From Paenibacillus peoriae (GTDB lineage Bacteria; Bacillota; Bacilli; Paenibacillales; Paenibacillaceae): DNA of 64,000 nt. This document shows positions 44,575 to 53,807 of this stretch, in pieces. The translations under genes and the position numbers were made by a program. The stretch spans positions 1,454,001-1,518,000 of the forward strand of contig NZ_CP092831.1 of the NCBI RefSeq assembly GCF_022531965.1. The letters run 5' to 3'. The notes under the pieces were generated by a model. That model was given only the letters and a program-made list of their open reading frames with translations. It did not search any database and had not been told where the DNA came from. How positions within the stretch are numbered: the first letter of the stretch is position 1; every line of letters starts with the position of its first letter.

Positions 44575-45588
44575 ATGTCCAAAACAGCGCCATCTACTAG
44601 ATATATACGTACTCCGGGAACTTTGGGACGTGAAGATAATTCACTGACATTTCGGAGTGAAGAAAGAGGGATCGTACACCTGCCGATTCATGGGTTGAAG
44701 GAGCTATATTTACTCAATGAGATAACGTTGAACAGCAAGCTCCTGTCTTTTCTGTCAATGGCGGGGATAACAGTCCATTTCTTTGATTACTATGGTCATT
44801 TTAGAGGAACCTTTTATCCGAAGGACGCAAGGGTGAGCGGTAAGGTTAAGCTTTTGCAAGCGAAAGCCTGTTTGGAGAGAAGAATACCTATTGCTGCTAC
44901 TTTTATTGGTGCCATTGCAGCTAACATCCATGAAGTGCTGTATCACTATTATAAACATGGCAACAAGGAGATCAAACCATATCTGAACTGGCTGAGAAAA
45001 GATGTACCACGATTGTTAGATAAAATGGAGATTATTCCGAGACTGTTGAGTGTGGAAGGGGAGATTTGGAGACGGTTTTACGACACATTTAAGACGTTCC
45101 TGCCTGAAGATTTTAAAATGAATAAGCGGGTCAAGCGCCCGCCGGACAATCCGCTGAATGCACTAATTAGCTTTGGTAATACCATTTTGTACACGAAAAC
45201 GATTTCGCAAATTTACCATACCCATCTGGACCAGAGTATCAGTTTCCTGCATGAACCGAGTGATCGACGATTTTCCCTCAGTCTGGATTTGTCTGAGCCG
45301 TTCAAGCCATTATTGGTATACCGTACTATTTTTGAATTGGTGAACAATCGAAGAATACAGGTTAATAAGCATTTTGAAAAGGATTATAATTACTGTATTT
45401 TAAATGGGACGGGTCGCGATGTATTTATCACCGCGCTTGAAGATCGGATGAAGCAGGTGTTCGATCATGGCACACTTAAACGGAAGGTCAGCTATTTATC
45501 TGCTATTAAATATGATGCTTACAAGTTAAAAAAACATATCGTCGAAGGAATACCTTTTGTTCCCTTTTTGGAAAAGGAAAAGAGGTAA
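44575..45588 (+). CDS. cas1: CRISPR integrase Cas1
   Basis: A 337-residue spacer integrase. The N-terminal beta domain is TLGREDNSLTFRSEERGIVH. The helical C-terminal domain holds the metal-binding residues in a Glu-containing EVLYHYYKHGNKEIK/VEGEIWRRFY region, an IYHTHLDQSISFLHEPSDRR segment (His) and LDLSEPFKPLL (Asp/Glu). Of these, HEPSDRRFSLSLDLSEPFKP is the clearest Cas1 signature. ATG 44575 lies behind AAAGGAGGACG. It forms the adaptation complex with Cas2 directly downstream (5-bp gap). Confidence 0.93.
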   Translation: MSKTAPSTRYIRTPGTLGREDNSLTFRSEERGIVHLPIHGLKELYLLNEITLNSKLLSFLSMAGITVHFFDYYGHFRGTFYPKDARVSGKVKLLQAKACLERRIPIAATFIGAIAANIHEVLYHYYKHGNKEIKPYLNWLRKDVPRLLDKMEIIPRLLSVEGEIWRRFYDTFKTFLPEDFKMNKRVKRPPDNPLNALISFGNTILYTKTISQIYHTHLDQSISFLHEPSDRRFSLSLDLSEPFKPLLVYRTIFELVNNRRIQVNKHFEKDYNYCILNGTGRDVFITALEDRMKQVFDHGTLKRKVSYLSAIKYDAYKLKKHIVEGIPFVPFLEKEKR

Positions 45589-45593
45589 AGGAT

Positions 45594-45875
45594 ATGGCGA
45601 AAAATTATAACTATGTCATTCTGGTGTATGACATCGGAGAAAAGCGAGTGGGTAAGGTATTTAAAATATGTAAAAAGTATCTCGTTCATTTTCAGAAATC
45701 CGTATTTCGAGGTGAAATTACCCCTGCTAATTTAATTCAGCTACGCGCTGAGTTAAAAAAGGTTATTGATGAAGGGAACGACTTTGTTGCCGTTTTTAAG
45801 ATGACAGGTGATTATGTTTTCGACGAGGAAATCATCGGTGCCCGCATGAATGATTCGGAGTCCTTATTGCTGTAA
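45594..45875 (+). CDS. cas2: CRISPR-associated Cas2
   Basis: A 93-residue structural partner of Cas1. It begins with the ferredoxin-like strand YNYVILVYDIGEKRVGKVFK (conserved Asp) and continues VHFQKSVFRGEITPANLIQL, with DDD-like VFKMTGDYVFDEE near the end. ATG 45594 sits behind AAAGAGGTAAAGGAT. It is the last cas gene; CRISPR leader 3 begins 3 nt after the stop. Confidence 0.93.
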   Translation: MAKNYNYVILVYDIGEKRVGKVFKICKKYLVHFQKSVFRGEITPANLIQLRAELKKVIDEGNDFVAVFKMTGDYVFDEEIIGARMNDSESLLL

Positions 45876-45877
45876 TT

Positions 45878-46050
45878 TTCCCAACCGCCCTAAAGAGGAG
45901 GAAAGCATTTAACCTTACAGCGCCAAGGGTTTGAAAGGATTTGTCAATTGTTTTTAACAAACCCTCTTCGGTTGGGAAAATTTTGTGAAACCCTTGCGGC
46001 TGTAGTAGTATAGGCATAATAGCATTTGTAAGAACGTTGATTTTACTAGC
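45878..46050 (+). promoter_or_regulatory. CRISPR leader 3
   Basis: TTCCCAACC (45878-45886) and GGTTGGGAA (45970-45978) enclose about 83 nt of diverged sequence. The following core (GAAACCC, GGCTGTAGTA, TGATTTTACTAGC) is shared with leaders 1 and 2 but with several differences (GTGAAACCC, GCGGCTG). Confidence 0.8.
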
Positions 46051-47004
46051 CTTTAACCACAACATGGGATGTATTGAAATGTTTCTGGAGTGATGTCTTT
46101 CCGTTCATATGGATTACTTTAACCACAACATGGGATGTATTGAAATCGGCATTTGATCCAATGGCCCCGATGATGGCAACCGCTTTAACCACAACATGGG
46201 ATGTATTGAAATGCTTTTAAATACAATGCCTTTGGGCCGTGACCAGCGCTTTAACCACAACATGGGATGTATTGAAATCCTCATAACCGTAGCAGCCAGG
46301 AGAACGGTCGCGCCCTTTAACCACAACATGGGATGTATTGAAATTCATGCTAGATACCGTCTCGTCTCCGAACTGATTCGCTTTAACCACAACATGGGAT
46401 GTATTGAAATGTCGGATGTAACAGCAACGGTGAATCCGGTGCCGCAACTTTAACCACAACATGGGATGTATTGAAATTTTCATAAGCCACGAACATGGAT
46501 TTATCCCCTATCACTTTAACCACAACATGGGATGTATTGAAATGAGTATTGCCAAAAGTCCCAACGTGACCAACCAGACTTTAACCACAACATGGGATGT
46601 ATTGAAATCGCATTTGGTGCGAATATCAGGCAAAGATTTTGAACTTTAACCACAACATGGGATGTATTGAAATGTAAATAATTTTCGGAGTGGCAAGCGG
46701 TATAATAACTTTAACCACAACATGGGATGTATTGAAATGATATTGAAAGCTTACAGTGCCAGCGGTGGCAAGATCTTTAACCACAACATGGGATGTATTG
46801 AAATGTAAGTTCTCCTGTGTCAGTGTCTTTTAAGTAAACACCTTTAACCACAACATGGGATGTATTGAAATTCCATCACCCTCACAAGCACCTGATTTTT
46901 ACACTCAACTTTAACCACAACATGGGATGTATTGAAATGTGCTCGCTTGAATCGGATGCCCTTCAAGCACGTAGCTTTAACCACAACAGAGAAGTATTCA
47001 AAAT
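46051..47004 (+). CRISPR. CRISPR array 3, type I-B, 15 repeats / 14 spacers, variant repeat
   Basis: The repeats differ from those of arrays 1 and 2 by a single base (ACATGGGATG instead of ACATGTGATG), and this is constant in all 14 complete repeats. The last (46975-47004) is degenerate (ACAGAGAAG, ATTCAAAAT). Spacers are about 35-37 nt. It directly follows cas2 and its own leader. Confidence 0.98.
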
Positions 47005-47221
47005 ACTCTTAACCTGAAGGCACTATAGTAATTTCATCTCCACTCCTAACAGAAGATGTGATCAAATTACTGGCAGCTGCTAGCCCCTATATTATACTGA
47101 AAGATTTTATAATCTGATGTTTGGAATACGGTATTATAATATCCGGGGCATGCCTTATTATGAGAGATTAGGTATGTCGAATCACGCTGCGGTACAGGAG
47201 CGTCAATAAAGGAGAGCAACG

Positions 47222-47725
47222 ATGTTTGTCATACGAGGAACACAAAAACTGCTGAAGGAATGGGAGACTGAACCACTTCAAGTTGATATTTATCCGCCTT
47301 TAAATAGTTGGCATGCCAGCTTATTTTTACTGAATCGAAGAAAAAATATAGTGTTTATGCATGATATATCCCGCTTAAGCATCACGCTGTTTGGGATTAA
47401 AAAATCGCAGTACAAAAACCTGCCGACTCTTTTTATACAAGCCTTGAAGGAATTAATGATCAGCGAAGGGTTTGATGAGCAGATCGTGAAGGCATACACA
47501 CAGGAAGGCGAGCAGATGCTGGCAACTACGACGAATAGACATAGTGTGTTGGTAACCTTAGATGAGATTATATTTATTATGAAGGAACTGGATATGGAGC
47601 ATGGGTGCGAGCTGGAAAAAAACCAGTGGAATAACCGGATTGTTTTCAAAACTGTTGAATACAAGTACCCTGTTGATGTTTTTAAAGAAGTGCTGGAAAA
47701 GCATTATAAACTAGAGCGGATTTGA
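47222..47725 (+). CDS. DUF6933-like hypothetical protein
   Basis: A 167-residue cytosolic protein. The opening FVIRGTQKLLKEW followed by LNSWHASLFLLNRRKNIVFM and HDISRLSITLFGIKK fits the small DUF6933-type family, seen next to defence or mobile genes as well as in core regions. Function is unknown. ATG 47222 follows AAAGGAGAGC. It is the first gene after the CRISPR locus and is separated by 217 bp with a TATTATAAT-type promoter candidate near 47130. I see no catalytic motif. Confidence 0.6.
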   Translation: MFVIRGTQKLLKEWETEPLQVDIYPPLNSWHASLFLLNRRKNIVFMHDISRLSITLFGIKKSQYKNLPTLFIQALKELMISEGFDEQIVKAYTQEGEQMLATTTNRHSVLVTLDEIIFIMKELDMEHGCELEKNQWNNRIVFKTVEYKYPVDVFKEVLEKHYKLERI

Positions 47726-47823
47726 GAAATTTATGATTTTACGAAATGAGTTCCATTTATTCCCTCTGTCCTATATAATCTAATATAGTTCTAAAAGACT
47801 ATATAAAGAGAGGTAAGGGGTAA

Positions 47824-48132
47824 ATGAAGATTAAATTAAGAAATAAAACTGGAATGATCAAGGAACGCAAAGTAGGTTTTTCATGGACTACGCTCTTTTT
47901 CGGTTTTTTCCCTGCGTTGTTTAGAGGGGATTGGAAGTGGGCTGTTATTATTTTTCTGGTATCGATCCTTACGAGTGGGGCGTCCAATTTTGTATTTTGC
48001 TTCATTTATAATCGCTTACATATTAATGATCTGCTGTCCCAAGGCTATGGCCCTGCTACTAAGAAATCCCAATCTATCCTGATTTCTAAGGGATTTATTG
48101 CTGAAAATTACGCTGCTAACTTTGCAGGTTAA
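47824..48132 (+). CDS. Small membrane protein, DUF2628-like
   Basis: A 102-residue membrane protein with two hydrophobic segments: VGFSWTTLFFGFFPALFRGD and WAVIIFLVSILTSGASNFVF. The pattern 'GF.W..FF.G.FPALFRGDWKW' followed by an aromatic 'FIYN' and a polar tail matches DUF2628-type proteins, whose job is unknown. ATG 47824 lies behind AGAGGTAAGGGGT. It is alone, in the same direction as its neighbours. A short plus-strand T-run near 48202 may act as its terminator. Confidence 0.55.
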   Translation: MKIKLRNKTGMIKERKVGFSWTTLFFGFFPALFRGDWKWAVIIFLVSILTSGASNFVFCFIYNRLHINDLLSQGYGPATKKSQSILISKGFIAENYAANFAG

Positions 48133-48344
48133 TTTGAGAGCTGTTTGTTAAACGAGACGTATCAAAAGGGCATCCACCAAAGTCCATACGGGCGGGGGAG
48201 GCTCTTTTTTTATAACTCACATGATAGCAACGCTTGCGATGAAATGAATCATAGCGCAATAAGCGGCACACTTTGGTAAAATAAAACGATACAGGGTTTG
48301 ACACCATCGGTCAGACTTATAAAACGGGGGGTACATAACGAAAG

Positions 48345-49976
48345 ATGAAGAGGATTATTGATATAGCCAAAGAAGCAGGAATTGAAGAAGAACATCTAGA
48401 GACGTATGGAAAATATAAAGCAAAGCTGAACCCGTCCCTGTGGGAGCAGTTAAAGGATCGTCCGAATGGAAAGCTGGTGCTGGTTACGGCGATGAACCCC
48501 ACGCCAGCGGGAGAAGGCAAAACGCTGACCACCATTGGACTGTCGCAGGCGCTGAATGCGCTGGGGCATAAAACCGTTGCTGCGTTACGTGAGCCGTCCC
48601 TTGGCCCTTGCTTCGGCATGAAAGGAGGAGCAACTGGGGGAGGACAAGCCCAGATTGTTCCAGCAGAAGACATTAACCTCCATTTTACAGGTGATATTCA
48701 CGCGATTTCGGCAGCGCATAATTTGCTGGCAGCGATGATCGATAACCACTTATTTCATGGAAATGCTTTGCGGTTGAAACCCGAGCGGATTGTGTGGAAA
48801 CGCGCTGTCGATATGAACGACCGGAGTTTACGAAACATTGTAACCGGATTGGGGTCAGGTAATGGAGCAGTGAGAGAAAGTGGTTTTCTGATTACCTCGG
48901 CTTCAGAAGTGATGGCCGTATTATGTTTAAGTGAAGATATGGACGATCTTAAAGTGCGATTGGGTCGGATGGTGATTGGTTATAACGAAGATGGCGAAAC
49001 GGTAACAGCTGAGGAACTACATGCGGTGGAAGGTATGGCTGTGCTGCTTCGGGAAGCATTGAAACCCAATCTGGTGCAGACGTTGGAGGGAACTCCAGTT
49101 ATTGTGCACGGCGGACCTTTTGCGAATATTGCGCATGGATGCAGTAGTTTGATCGGTACGAAGCTAGCCCTGAAGCTGGGAGAGGTGGTTGTCACGGAGG
49201 CTGGGTTCGGGGCTGAGCTGGGGGCAGAAAAGTTTTTTGACATCAAGTGCCGTCAATCCGGTTTGCAGCCAGATGCGGCTCTGTTGGTCGTAACCGCCAA
49301 AGCGCTGAAATATAACGGCGGTGTAGCTAAAAATGAGCTGGACGCAGAAAATCTGGAGCAATTGCAACTTGGATTAGCCAACATGAATCGGCATGTACGG
49401 AATTTGCAAAAGTTTGGCGTGCCAGTACTGGTAGCGGTCAACCATTTTGTAACAGATAGCGAAGCCGAGCTGGAACTGATTTTCTCGGAATGCCTCAAGC
49501 TGGGAGTACCCGTAGAGTTGTCACAGGTGTGGGCACAGGGAAGCCAAGGGGGAGAAAAGCTGGCCCAAAGCCTGCTCAACCTGCTCCAGGAGGACAAAGC
49601 CCATTTTGCACCATTGTATGAGCATACCCTTGATTTGCAAGCGAAAATTAGTGTTATTGCGAAGGAGATTTACGGTGCGGCAGAGGTAGCTTACACTCCT
49701 GCGGCCAAACGGGTGTTGGCCGGTATGGAGCAGCTTGGTTTTGGACAACTGCCTGTATGCATGGCCAAAACGCCGTATTCTTTCTCAGATCAACCTTCTC
49801 TGCTAGGTGCACCGGAAGGCTTTACCATTCACGTGTCCAGCGTTGCTTTGTCTGCAGGGGCAGGCTTTGTGGTCGTGGAAACAGGCAATACTATGACGAT
49901 GCCAGGATTGCCCAAATCGCCAGCAGCTGAGCATATGTCGCTGGAGGCAGATGGAAGCATTCAAGGTCTAATGTAG
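48345..49976 (+). CDS. fhs: Formate--tetrahydrofolate ligase
   Basis: A 543-residue cytosolic enzyme, slightly shorter than the usual 555-560, that makes 10-formyl-tetrahydrofolate from formate, ATP and THF for purine and one-carbon metabolism. The diagnostic stretches are VTAMNPTPAGEGKTLTTIGL (ATP loop), REPSLGPCFGMKGGATGGG, NLHFTGDIHAISAAHNLLAA, VTEAGFGAELGAEKFFDIKC and a closing MPGLPKSPAAEHM. ATG 48345 is preceded by GGGGGG at about 15 nt, so the ribosome-binding site is weak. It is a single gene, convergent with the AraC-type gene downstream. Confidence 0.95.
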   Translation: MKRIIDIAKEAGIEEEHLETYGKYKAKLNPSLWEQLKDRPNGKLVLVTAMNPTPAGEGKTLTTIGLSQALNALGHKTVAALREPSLGPCFGMKGGATGGGQAQIVPAEDINLHFTGDIHAISAAHNLLAAMIDNHLFHGNALRLKPERIVWKRAVDMNDRSLRNIVTGLGSGNGAVRESGFLITSASEVMAVLCLSEDMDDLKVRLGRMVIGYNEDGETVTAEELHAVEGMAVLLREALKPNLVQTLEGTPVIVHGGPFANIAHGCSSLIGTKLALKLGEVVVTEAGFGAELGAEKFFDIKCRQSGLQPDAALLVVTAKALKYNGGVAKNELDAENLEQLQLGLANMNRHVRNLQKFGVPVLVAVNHFVTDSEAELELIFSECLKLGVPVELSQVWAQGSQGGEKLAQSLLNLLQEDKAHFAPLYEHTLDLQAKISVIAKEIYGAAEVAYTPAAKRVLAGMEQLGFGQLPVCMAKTPYSFSDQPSLLGAPEGFTIHVSSVALSAGAGFVVVETGNTMTMPGLPKSPAAEHMSLEADGSIQGLM

Positions 49977-49999
49977 TATCTTTAGAAAATGGCAGCTTC

Positions 50000-51730
50000 T
50001 CAGGATGAAGTGCCAAGCAGTTTGGGCAGTGCAGTAAGCAGCTTTTGTCGGGTTATGGCATCGCTCCAGTTCCAGCGTTCAGCTTCTACGAAATATACCC
50101 GACCTTGACGTACAGCAGGGAGGCTGCGCCAGAGAGGGCTGCTGATCATGCGTTCCAGCGTACGTTTGGATTCTGGGGCTGTCGGGACAAGCATAAAAAT
50201 GCGGTCCCCGGCGTAATCAGGCAATTCGTTCGGATCTATTTCCGCGAAGCCGTGTCCCTCGTCGAGCACCTTTTGGATCGGCTCAACGGGCTGAAAGCCC
50301 TGGGGGTGGTAGAGGGCCGATGAGAATCCGGACATACCCATGACAAAGAGCCGATCACCATGATCGAAGATGAAGACGGAGGCCGTTTCTCCGGCTGTGA
50401 TTTGCGTACCGAGCTGCTGCCACATTGCCAGATTACGGGCTTTGAAGGTAGACAACCAGCGTTCGGCCTCCCGCTCCTTACCGAGCCAGGCGCCAAGTGT
50501 ACGCATCCGTTCCTCCAGCGTGGCGAAGGAGTTGAAGGTGACGGTGGGGGCGATGCTGGCAATGCGCTCATATTCCTGTTCATCCGAATTGGCGATGATA
50601 ATTAGATCAGGATCAAGAGCGCTGGTCAAGCGGGTATCCAGTGGAAGGCCCACATCGGCGACATTCACAAGACGATGTTTATAGACGCTGTATTCACTGA
50701 GTTGCAGACTTCCACCGATGGCTTTGGTCCCTAATGCCAATAGATCGCCCATCGTTTCTCCATGATAGATGATGCGGCTTGCTCGGCGTGGAATATGAAT
50801 ATGGTGACCCGTCCAATCCTTGACGCGCACAGAACCGGAGACAGAAAGTGCGTACTTGCCAGGGGGAATCCCGGTCATTTGCCTAAACCGTCGATTAAAA
50901 TAATATTCGTCAGAGAAACCAACCTGACGGGCTATTTCACGTAAAGGCCGTTTGCAATCCAGCAGCAGCCGCTTGGCATGATTCAAGCGCAGCTCAGTGA
51001 GGTAATGCAGCGGCTTTTTGCCTGTAATTTTACGAAACATTTGCGAGTATTGCCATATGGAAACGTTCGCCTGCTCGGCAAGCTGCTTGACGGTAATGGG
51101 CTTTTCATAGTTGTTTTCCATATATGAGAGAGTGCCTTCTACCGATGCTGGCAATGCCGGATTAGAGGTATTGTTTTGATCAATATCGGTGTGATCTTCC
51201 TGCCACAGCAAAAACAACTCTTGAAACATGATTTGCTGCCGTAATACGGATGTTTGGTTATGCGGCTGTACCGTTTGTTGGGTACTATAAAATAACTCTT
51301 CAATCAACTGAATAAGTTTGGAGGAAGAAGAGGAGACGATGTATTCGCGCGGTTCCGGCAGGACAGCTCCATGATATATGGACGGCATGCGCGCTGCGTG
51401 TTCAGCCAAGGCCATGTCCGCTTGTGGTTCCGACGTCAAAGCGATGACCTCAAACGTGATTTTGTAGTATTCAGGTACAGTTCCATTCAGGGGAGCGATT
51501 TGATAGGATTCACCTGGAGCTAGCCAATACCCATGACCTGTATGGAATAGATACTGCTCTGGGCCAATGTCCACCATCCCTGTCCCACTGATGAACATAA
51601 GAAGACAGTGATATGAACTGGGACGTGATAATAATTCATCGGTAGGCTCACCAATCAACGCAATTTCTTTAAAATGAAAAAGCAGTGAGCTGAACGGAGG
51701 AGGATATACGGACGACGAAGACTGGTTCAC
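50000..51730 (-). CDS. AraC regulator fused to a siderophore-binding domain (Btr-like)
   Basis: A 576-residue fusion. An N-terminal cupin-like region (about 1-170) is followed by an AraC double helix-turn-helix (KPITVKQLAEQANVSIWQYS and PLREIARQVGFSDEYYFNRR, then TGIPPGKYALS). A C-terminal FecB/FhuD-like binding domain completes it (IIYHGETMGDLLALGTKAIG, DLIIIANSDEQEYERIASIA). B. subtilis Btr has the same layout and activates ferri-bacillibactin uptake when siderophore binds. I start at GTG 51730, 6-7 nt behind AAAGGAGC, so that a Fur box (51747-51765) falls upstream; the longer frame to ATG 51763 would start inside that box. A siderophore-binding lipoprotein gene lies upstream in the same direction. 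Confidence 0.82.
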   Translation of the reverse strand: MNQSSSSVYPPPFSSLLFHFKEIALIGEPTDELLSRPSSYHCLLMFISGTGMVDIGPEQYLFHTGHGYWLAPGESYQIAPLNGTVPEYYKITFEVIALTSEPQADMALAEHAARMPSIYHGAVLPEPREYIVSSSSSKLIQLIEELFYSTQQTVQPHNQTSVLRQQIMFQELFLLWQEDHTDIDQNNTSNPALPASVEGTLSYMENNYEKPITVKQLAEQANVSIWQYSQMFRKITGKKPLHYLTELRLNHAKRLLLDCKRPLREIARQVGFSDEYYFNRRFRQMTGIPPGKYALSVSGSVRVKDWTGHHIHIPRRASRIIYHGETMGDLLALGTKAIGGSLQLSEYSVYKHRLVNVADVGLPLDTRLTSALDPDLIIIANSDEQEYERIASIAPTVTFNSFATLEERMRTLGAWLGKEREAERWLSTFKARNLAMWQQLGTQITAGETASVFIFDHGDRLFVMGMSGFSSALYHPQGFQPVEPIQKVLDEGHGFAEIDPNELPDYAGDRIFMLVPTAPESKRTLERMISSPLWRSLPAVRQGRVYFVEAERWNWSDAITRQKLLTALPKLLGTSS

Positions 51731-51746
51731 AGTATTGCTCCTTTTA

Positions 51747-51765
51747 TTGAGAATGGTTATCATGT
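51747..51765. promoter_or_regulatory. Fur box of the AraC/binding-fusion gene
   Basis: TTGAGAATGGTTATCATGT resembles the Fur consensus GATAATGATAATCATTATC. It lies 17 bp upstream of the GTG start. Confidence 0.55.
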
Positions 51766-51794
51766 ATATATGAGTATACCTCCTTTAGGTTCAA

Positions 51795-51831
51795 CAAAAA
51801 AGAAGCCTATCAACAAGTGTCGATAAGCTTC
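51795..51831 (-). terminator. Intrinsic terminator of the siderophore-binding gene
   Basis: On the minus strand GAAGCTTATC pairs with GATAGGCTTC over a 10-nt loop, followed by six Ts. Confidence 0.8.
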
Positions 51832-51838
51832 TCCAATT

Positions 51839-52831
51839 TTATCTGATGAGCTTGGGCAATTCCTTCAGCAGCCATTCTCGAGTGGAAGCATCACTTTCAG
51901 TTTTGCCAATATCCTGAGTGTACACACGACCCTGTTTGACAGCAGGGAGCTGGAGCCACAGCTTGCTTTTCATTAACTGTTCGGTGGATTGTTCGGCTTC
52001 TGAACTTGGTGTTCTTAGTATGAAAATCCGATCTCCAGCGTATTGTCCGATCACTTCCTGAGATATTTGTACAAATCCTTTGTCTTCATCCAGTGCTTTC
52101 TGGATAGGAGGGGTAGGTTTGAAACCATTCTTTTCATACAGTAATTGTGACAGTCCTGTCCGTCCCATTGCGAATAAACGGTCACCTGGATAGTAGGTAA
52201 AGACTGAAGCAGTTTCCCCCGCCTTAACACCTTCTGCGTGAAGTTTGGTCCACATCTCCGCTTCCTTTATTTTATATTGGGCAAGCCAATCTTCAGCGTC
52301 CTTTTTCTTGTTCACAATGTCTCCGAGATGCAGCAAACGTTCGTTTAACGGAGCAAAGGTATCGAACATAATTGTAGGTGCAATTTTTGTTAACGCTGCG
52401 TATTGCTTTTCATCTGTATCGGCGGTAATGATCAGGTCAGGCTGTAGTTCCAAGGCTTTTTCCAAATTAATCGGGAACCCCAGATCAGCCACGTTCTGAA
52501 CCTGCTTTTCGTAAACCTTGCCTTCAATCATAGAAGTTGATGTACCTACAGCTTGTACGCCTAAAACCAATAAATCCCCATAGTTTTCTCCAAAGTAAGC
52601 AATGCGCCGAGGAGTCGTGGGAATATTCACTGTATGTCCCTTATAGTCTGTGTATTCACGAGTTGTGGCAGCTTCCGATGTTTTTGTAGATGCTGTCGTG
52701 TTGCTGCTTGCACTCTGATTGTCAGATGCGCCGCATCCCAGCAGCAATGCCCCCATAAGAAAGAATAGGCAGATGAGAGCAGTGTATGGTCGAGTAGATT
52801 TTTTGTTGATTATCGAGCTCTTGTTGGTCAT
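51839..52831 (-). CDS. Iron-siderophore ABC transporter substrate-binding lipoprotein
   Basis: A 330-residue lipoprotein. The signal is ALICLFFLMGALLLGCGASD with a good lipobox (LLGC). The FecB-type domain follows: RRIAYFGENYGDLLVLGVQA, DLIITADTDEKQYAALTKIA and APLNERLLHLGDIVNKKKDA. It resembles the C-terminal domain of the AraC fusion downstream, so the two are paralogues reading the same or similar ferri-siderophore. ATG 52831 lies behind GGAGGTT. No permease or ATPase (FecCD/FecE type) is in the window, so it must serve a transporter encoded elsewhere. A Fur box stands 39 bp upstream. Confidence 0.87.
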   Translation of the reverse strand: MTNKSSIINKKSTRPYTALICLFFLMGALLLGCGASDNQSASSNTTASTKTSEAATTREYTDYKGHTVNIPTTPRRIAYFGENYGDLLVLGVQAVGTSTSMIEGKVYEKQVQNVADLGFPINLEKALELQPDLIITADTDEKQYAALTKIAPTIMFDTFAPLNERLLHLGDIVNKKKDAEDWLAQYKIKEAEMWTKLHAEGVKAGETASVFTYYPGDRLFAMGRTGLSQLLYEKNGFKPTPPIQKALDEDKGFVQISQEVIGQYAGDRIFILRTPSSEAEQSTEQLMKSKLWLQLPAVKQGRVYTQDIGKTESDASTREWLLKELPKLIR

Positions 52832-52869
52832 AGCAACCTCCGTATAATAGAATGATTCAGAATTTTGCA

Positions 52870-52888
52870 AATGAGAATTATTATCACA
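52870..52888. promoter_or_regulatory. Fur box
   Basis: AATGAGAATTATTATCACA fits the Fur consensus GATAATGATAATCATTATC well and lies just upstream of the siderophore-binding gene. Confidence 0.65.
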
Positions 52889-53065
52889 AAAGCTATGATA
52901 AGCGCTGAACCCTCAATACTCAATGGACAAACTTGGTCAATGAATCCGATTTTGTACAAAATAAGTCCCATGTGTTCTTAGCTCATCTCATTCTTCAAAA
53001 TTTATTGATTTGTCATTTTTTATGGTATAGAATAGCATTTTTATACATTTGAAAGGGGTTTTGAA

Positions 53066-53697
53066 ATGGCATTGTTTATTACATATGTTTTACTAGGTTT
53101 CTCTATATCACTACCTGTAGGTACAATTACGGTTGAAATGACGAAGCAAGGGCTAAAGAATGGATTCATGCATGGTTGGATTGTGGGCCTTGGGGGATGA
53201 CCATCGATTTGTTATTAATTACTGGCTTGTATTTTGGTCTGGCCTCAGTCTTGTCATTACCTGTGGTACAAGTGATTATGTGGTTCGTTGGAGCCCTTTT
53301 TTTGTGCTACGTGGGGTACGACAGCATTAAAAATGCAGATCATGATATTGCGCTAGAAGGAGAGAAAAAGACGAAATCATTATTTTCTTCCTATAAAAAT
53401 GGGCTGCTTGTAGCTGTTTCACCAGGAAATTTAGTGTTCTGGGTGAGTGTTTTTGGAACTGTGCTGGCAAGCTCATTTGATCGGTCAAATACAAGTCAAT
53501 TCTTGATTGTTGGCTTAGGTATTTTGTTTGGTATTCTTATCCATGATTTAGGCTTGATGACCCTCGTAGCCACAACACGGAAAGCCATGAATCGAACCGC
53601 TATCAAGTGGGTTACGATCGGTGCAGGCGTGGTTTTGGTCGGTTTTTCGATTTATTTTCTGTATGAATTTATGATCACTCTCCAAAAGATTTTATAG
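53066..53697 (+). pseudogene. LysE family exporter, one-base frameshift
   Basis: ATG 53066, 7 nt behind GAAAGGGG, opens ALFITYVLLGFSISLPVGTI and VEMTKQGLKNGFMHGWIVGL, the normal front of a LysE/RhtB-type amino-acid exporter (about 200 residues, six spans). It ends at a TGA near 53198. One base later, in the next frame, the protein continues MTIDLLLITGLYFGLASVLS, VSPGNLVFWVSVFGTVLASS and WVTIGAGVVLVGFSIYFLYE to 53697. The break is at GGGGGATGACC; one extra A would restore GGMTID. Either a recent mutation or a homopolymer sequencing error. Confidence 0.75.
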
Positions 53698-53807
53698 CAT
53701 TACGTAAGGATACGTTCAAGCTTGTCATGCCAGTCTGCATAAATCGAACAAGTCCTTCATAGACATGTACTAATTCATTTAAAACATGTGCTGAAGGGGT
53801 TGATGAC

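Noticed and set aside
46114..46649. Open frames in array 3 reading FNHNMGCIE or similar
   Set aside because: Same cause: repeat translation.
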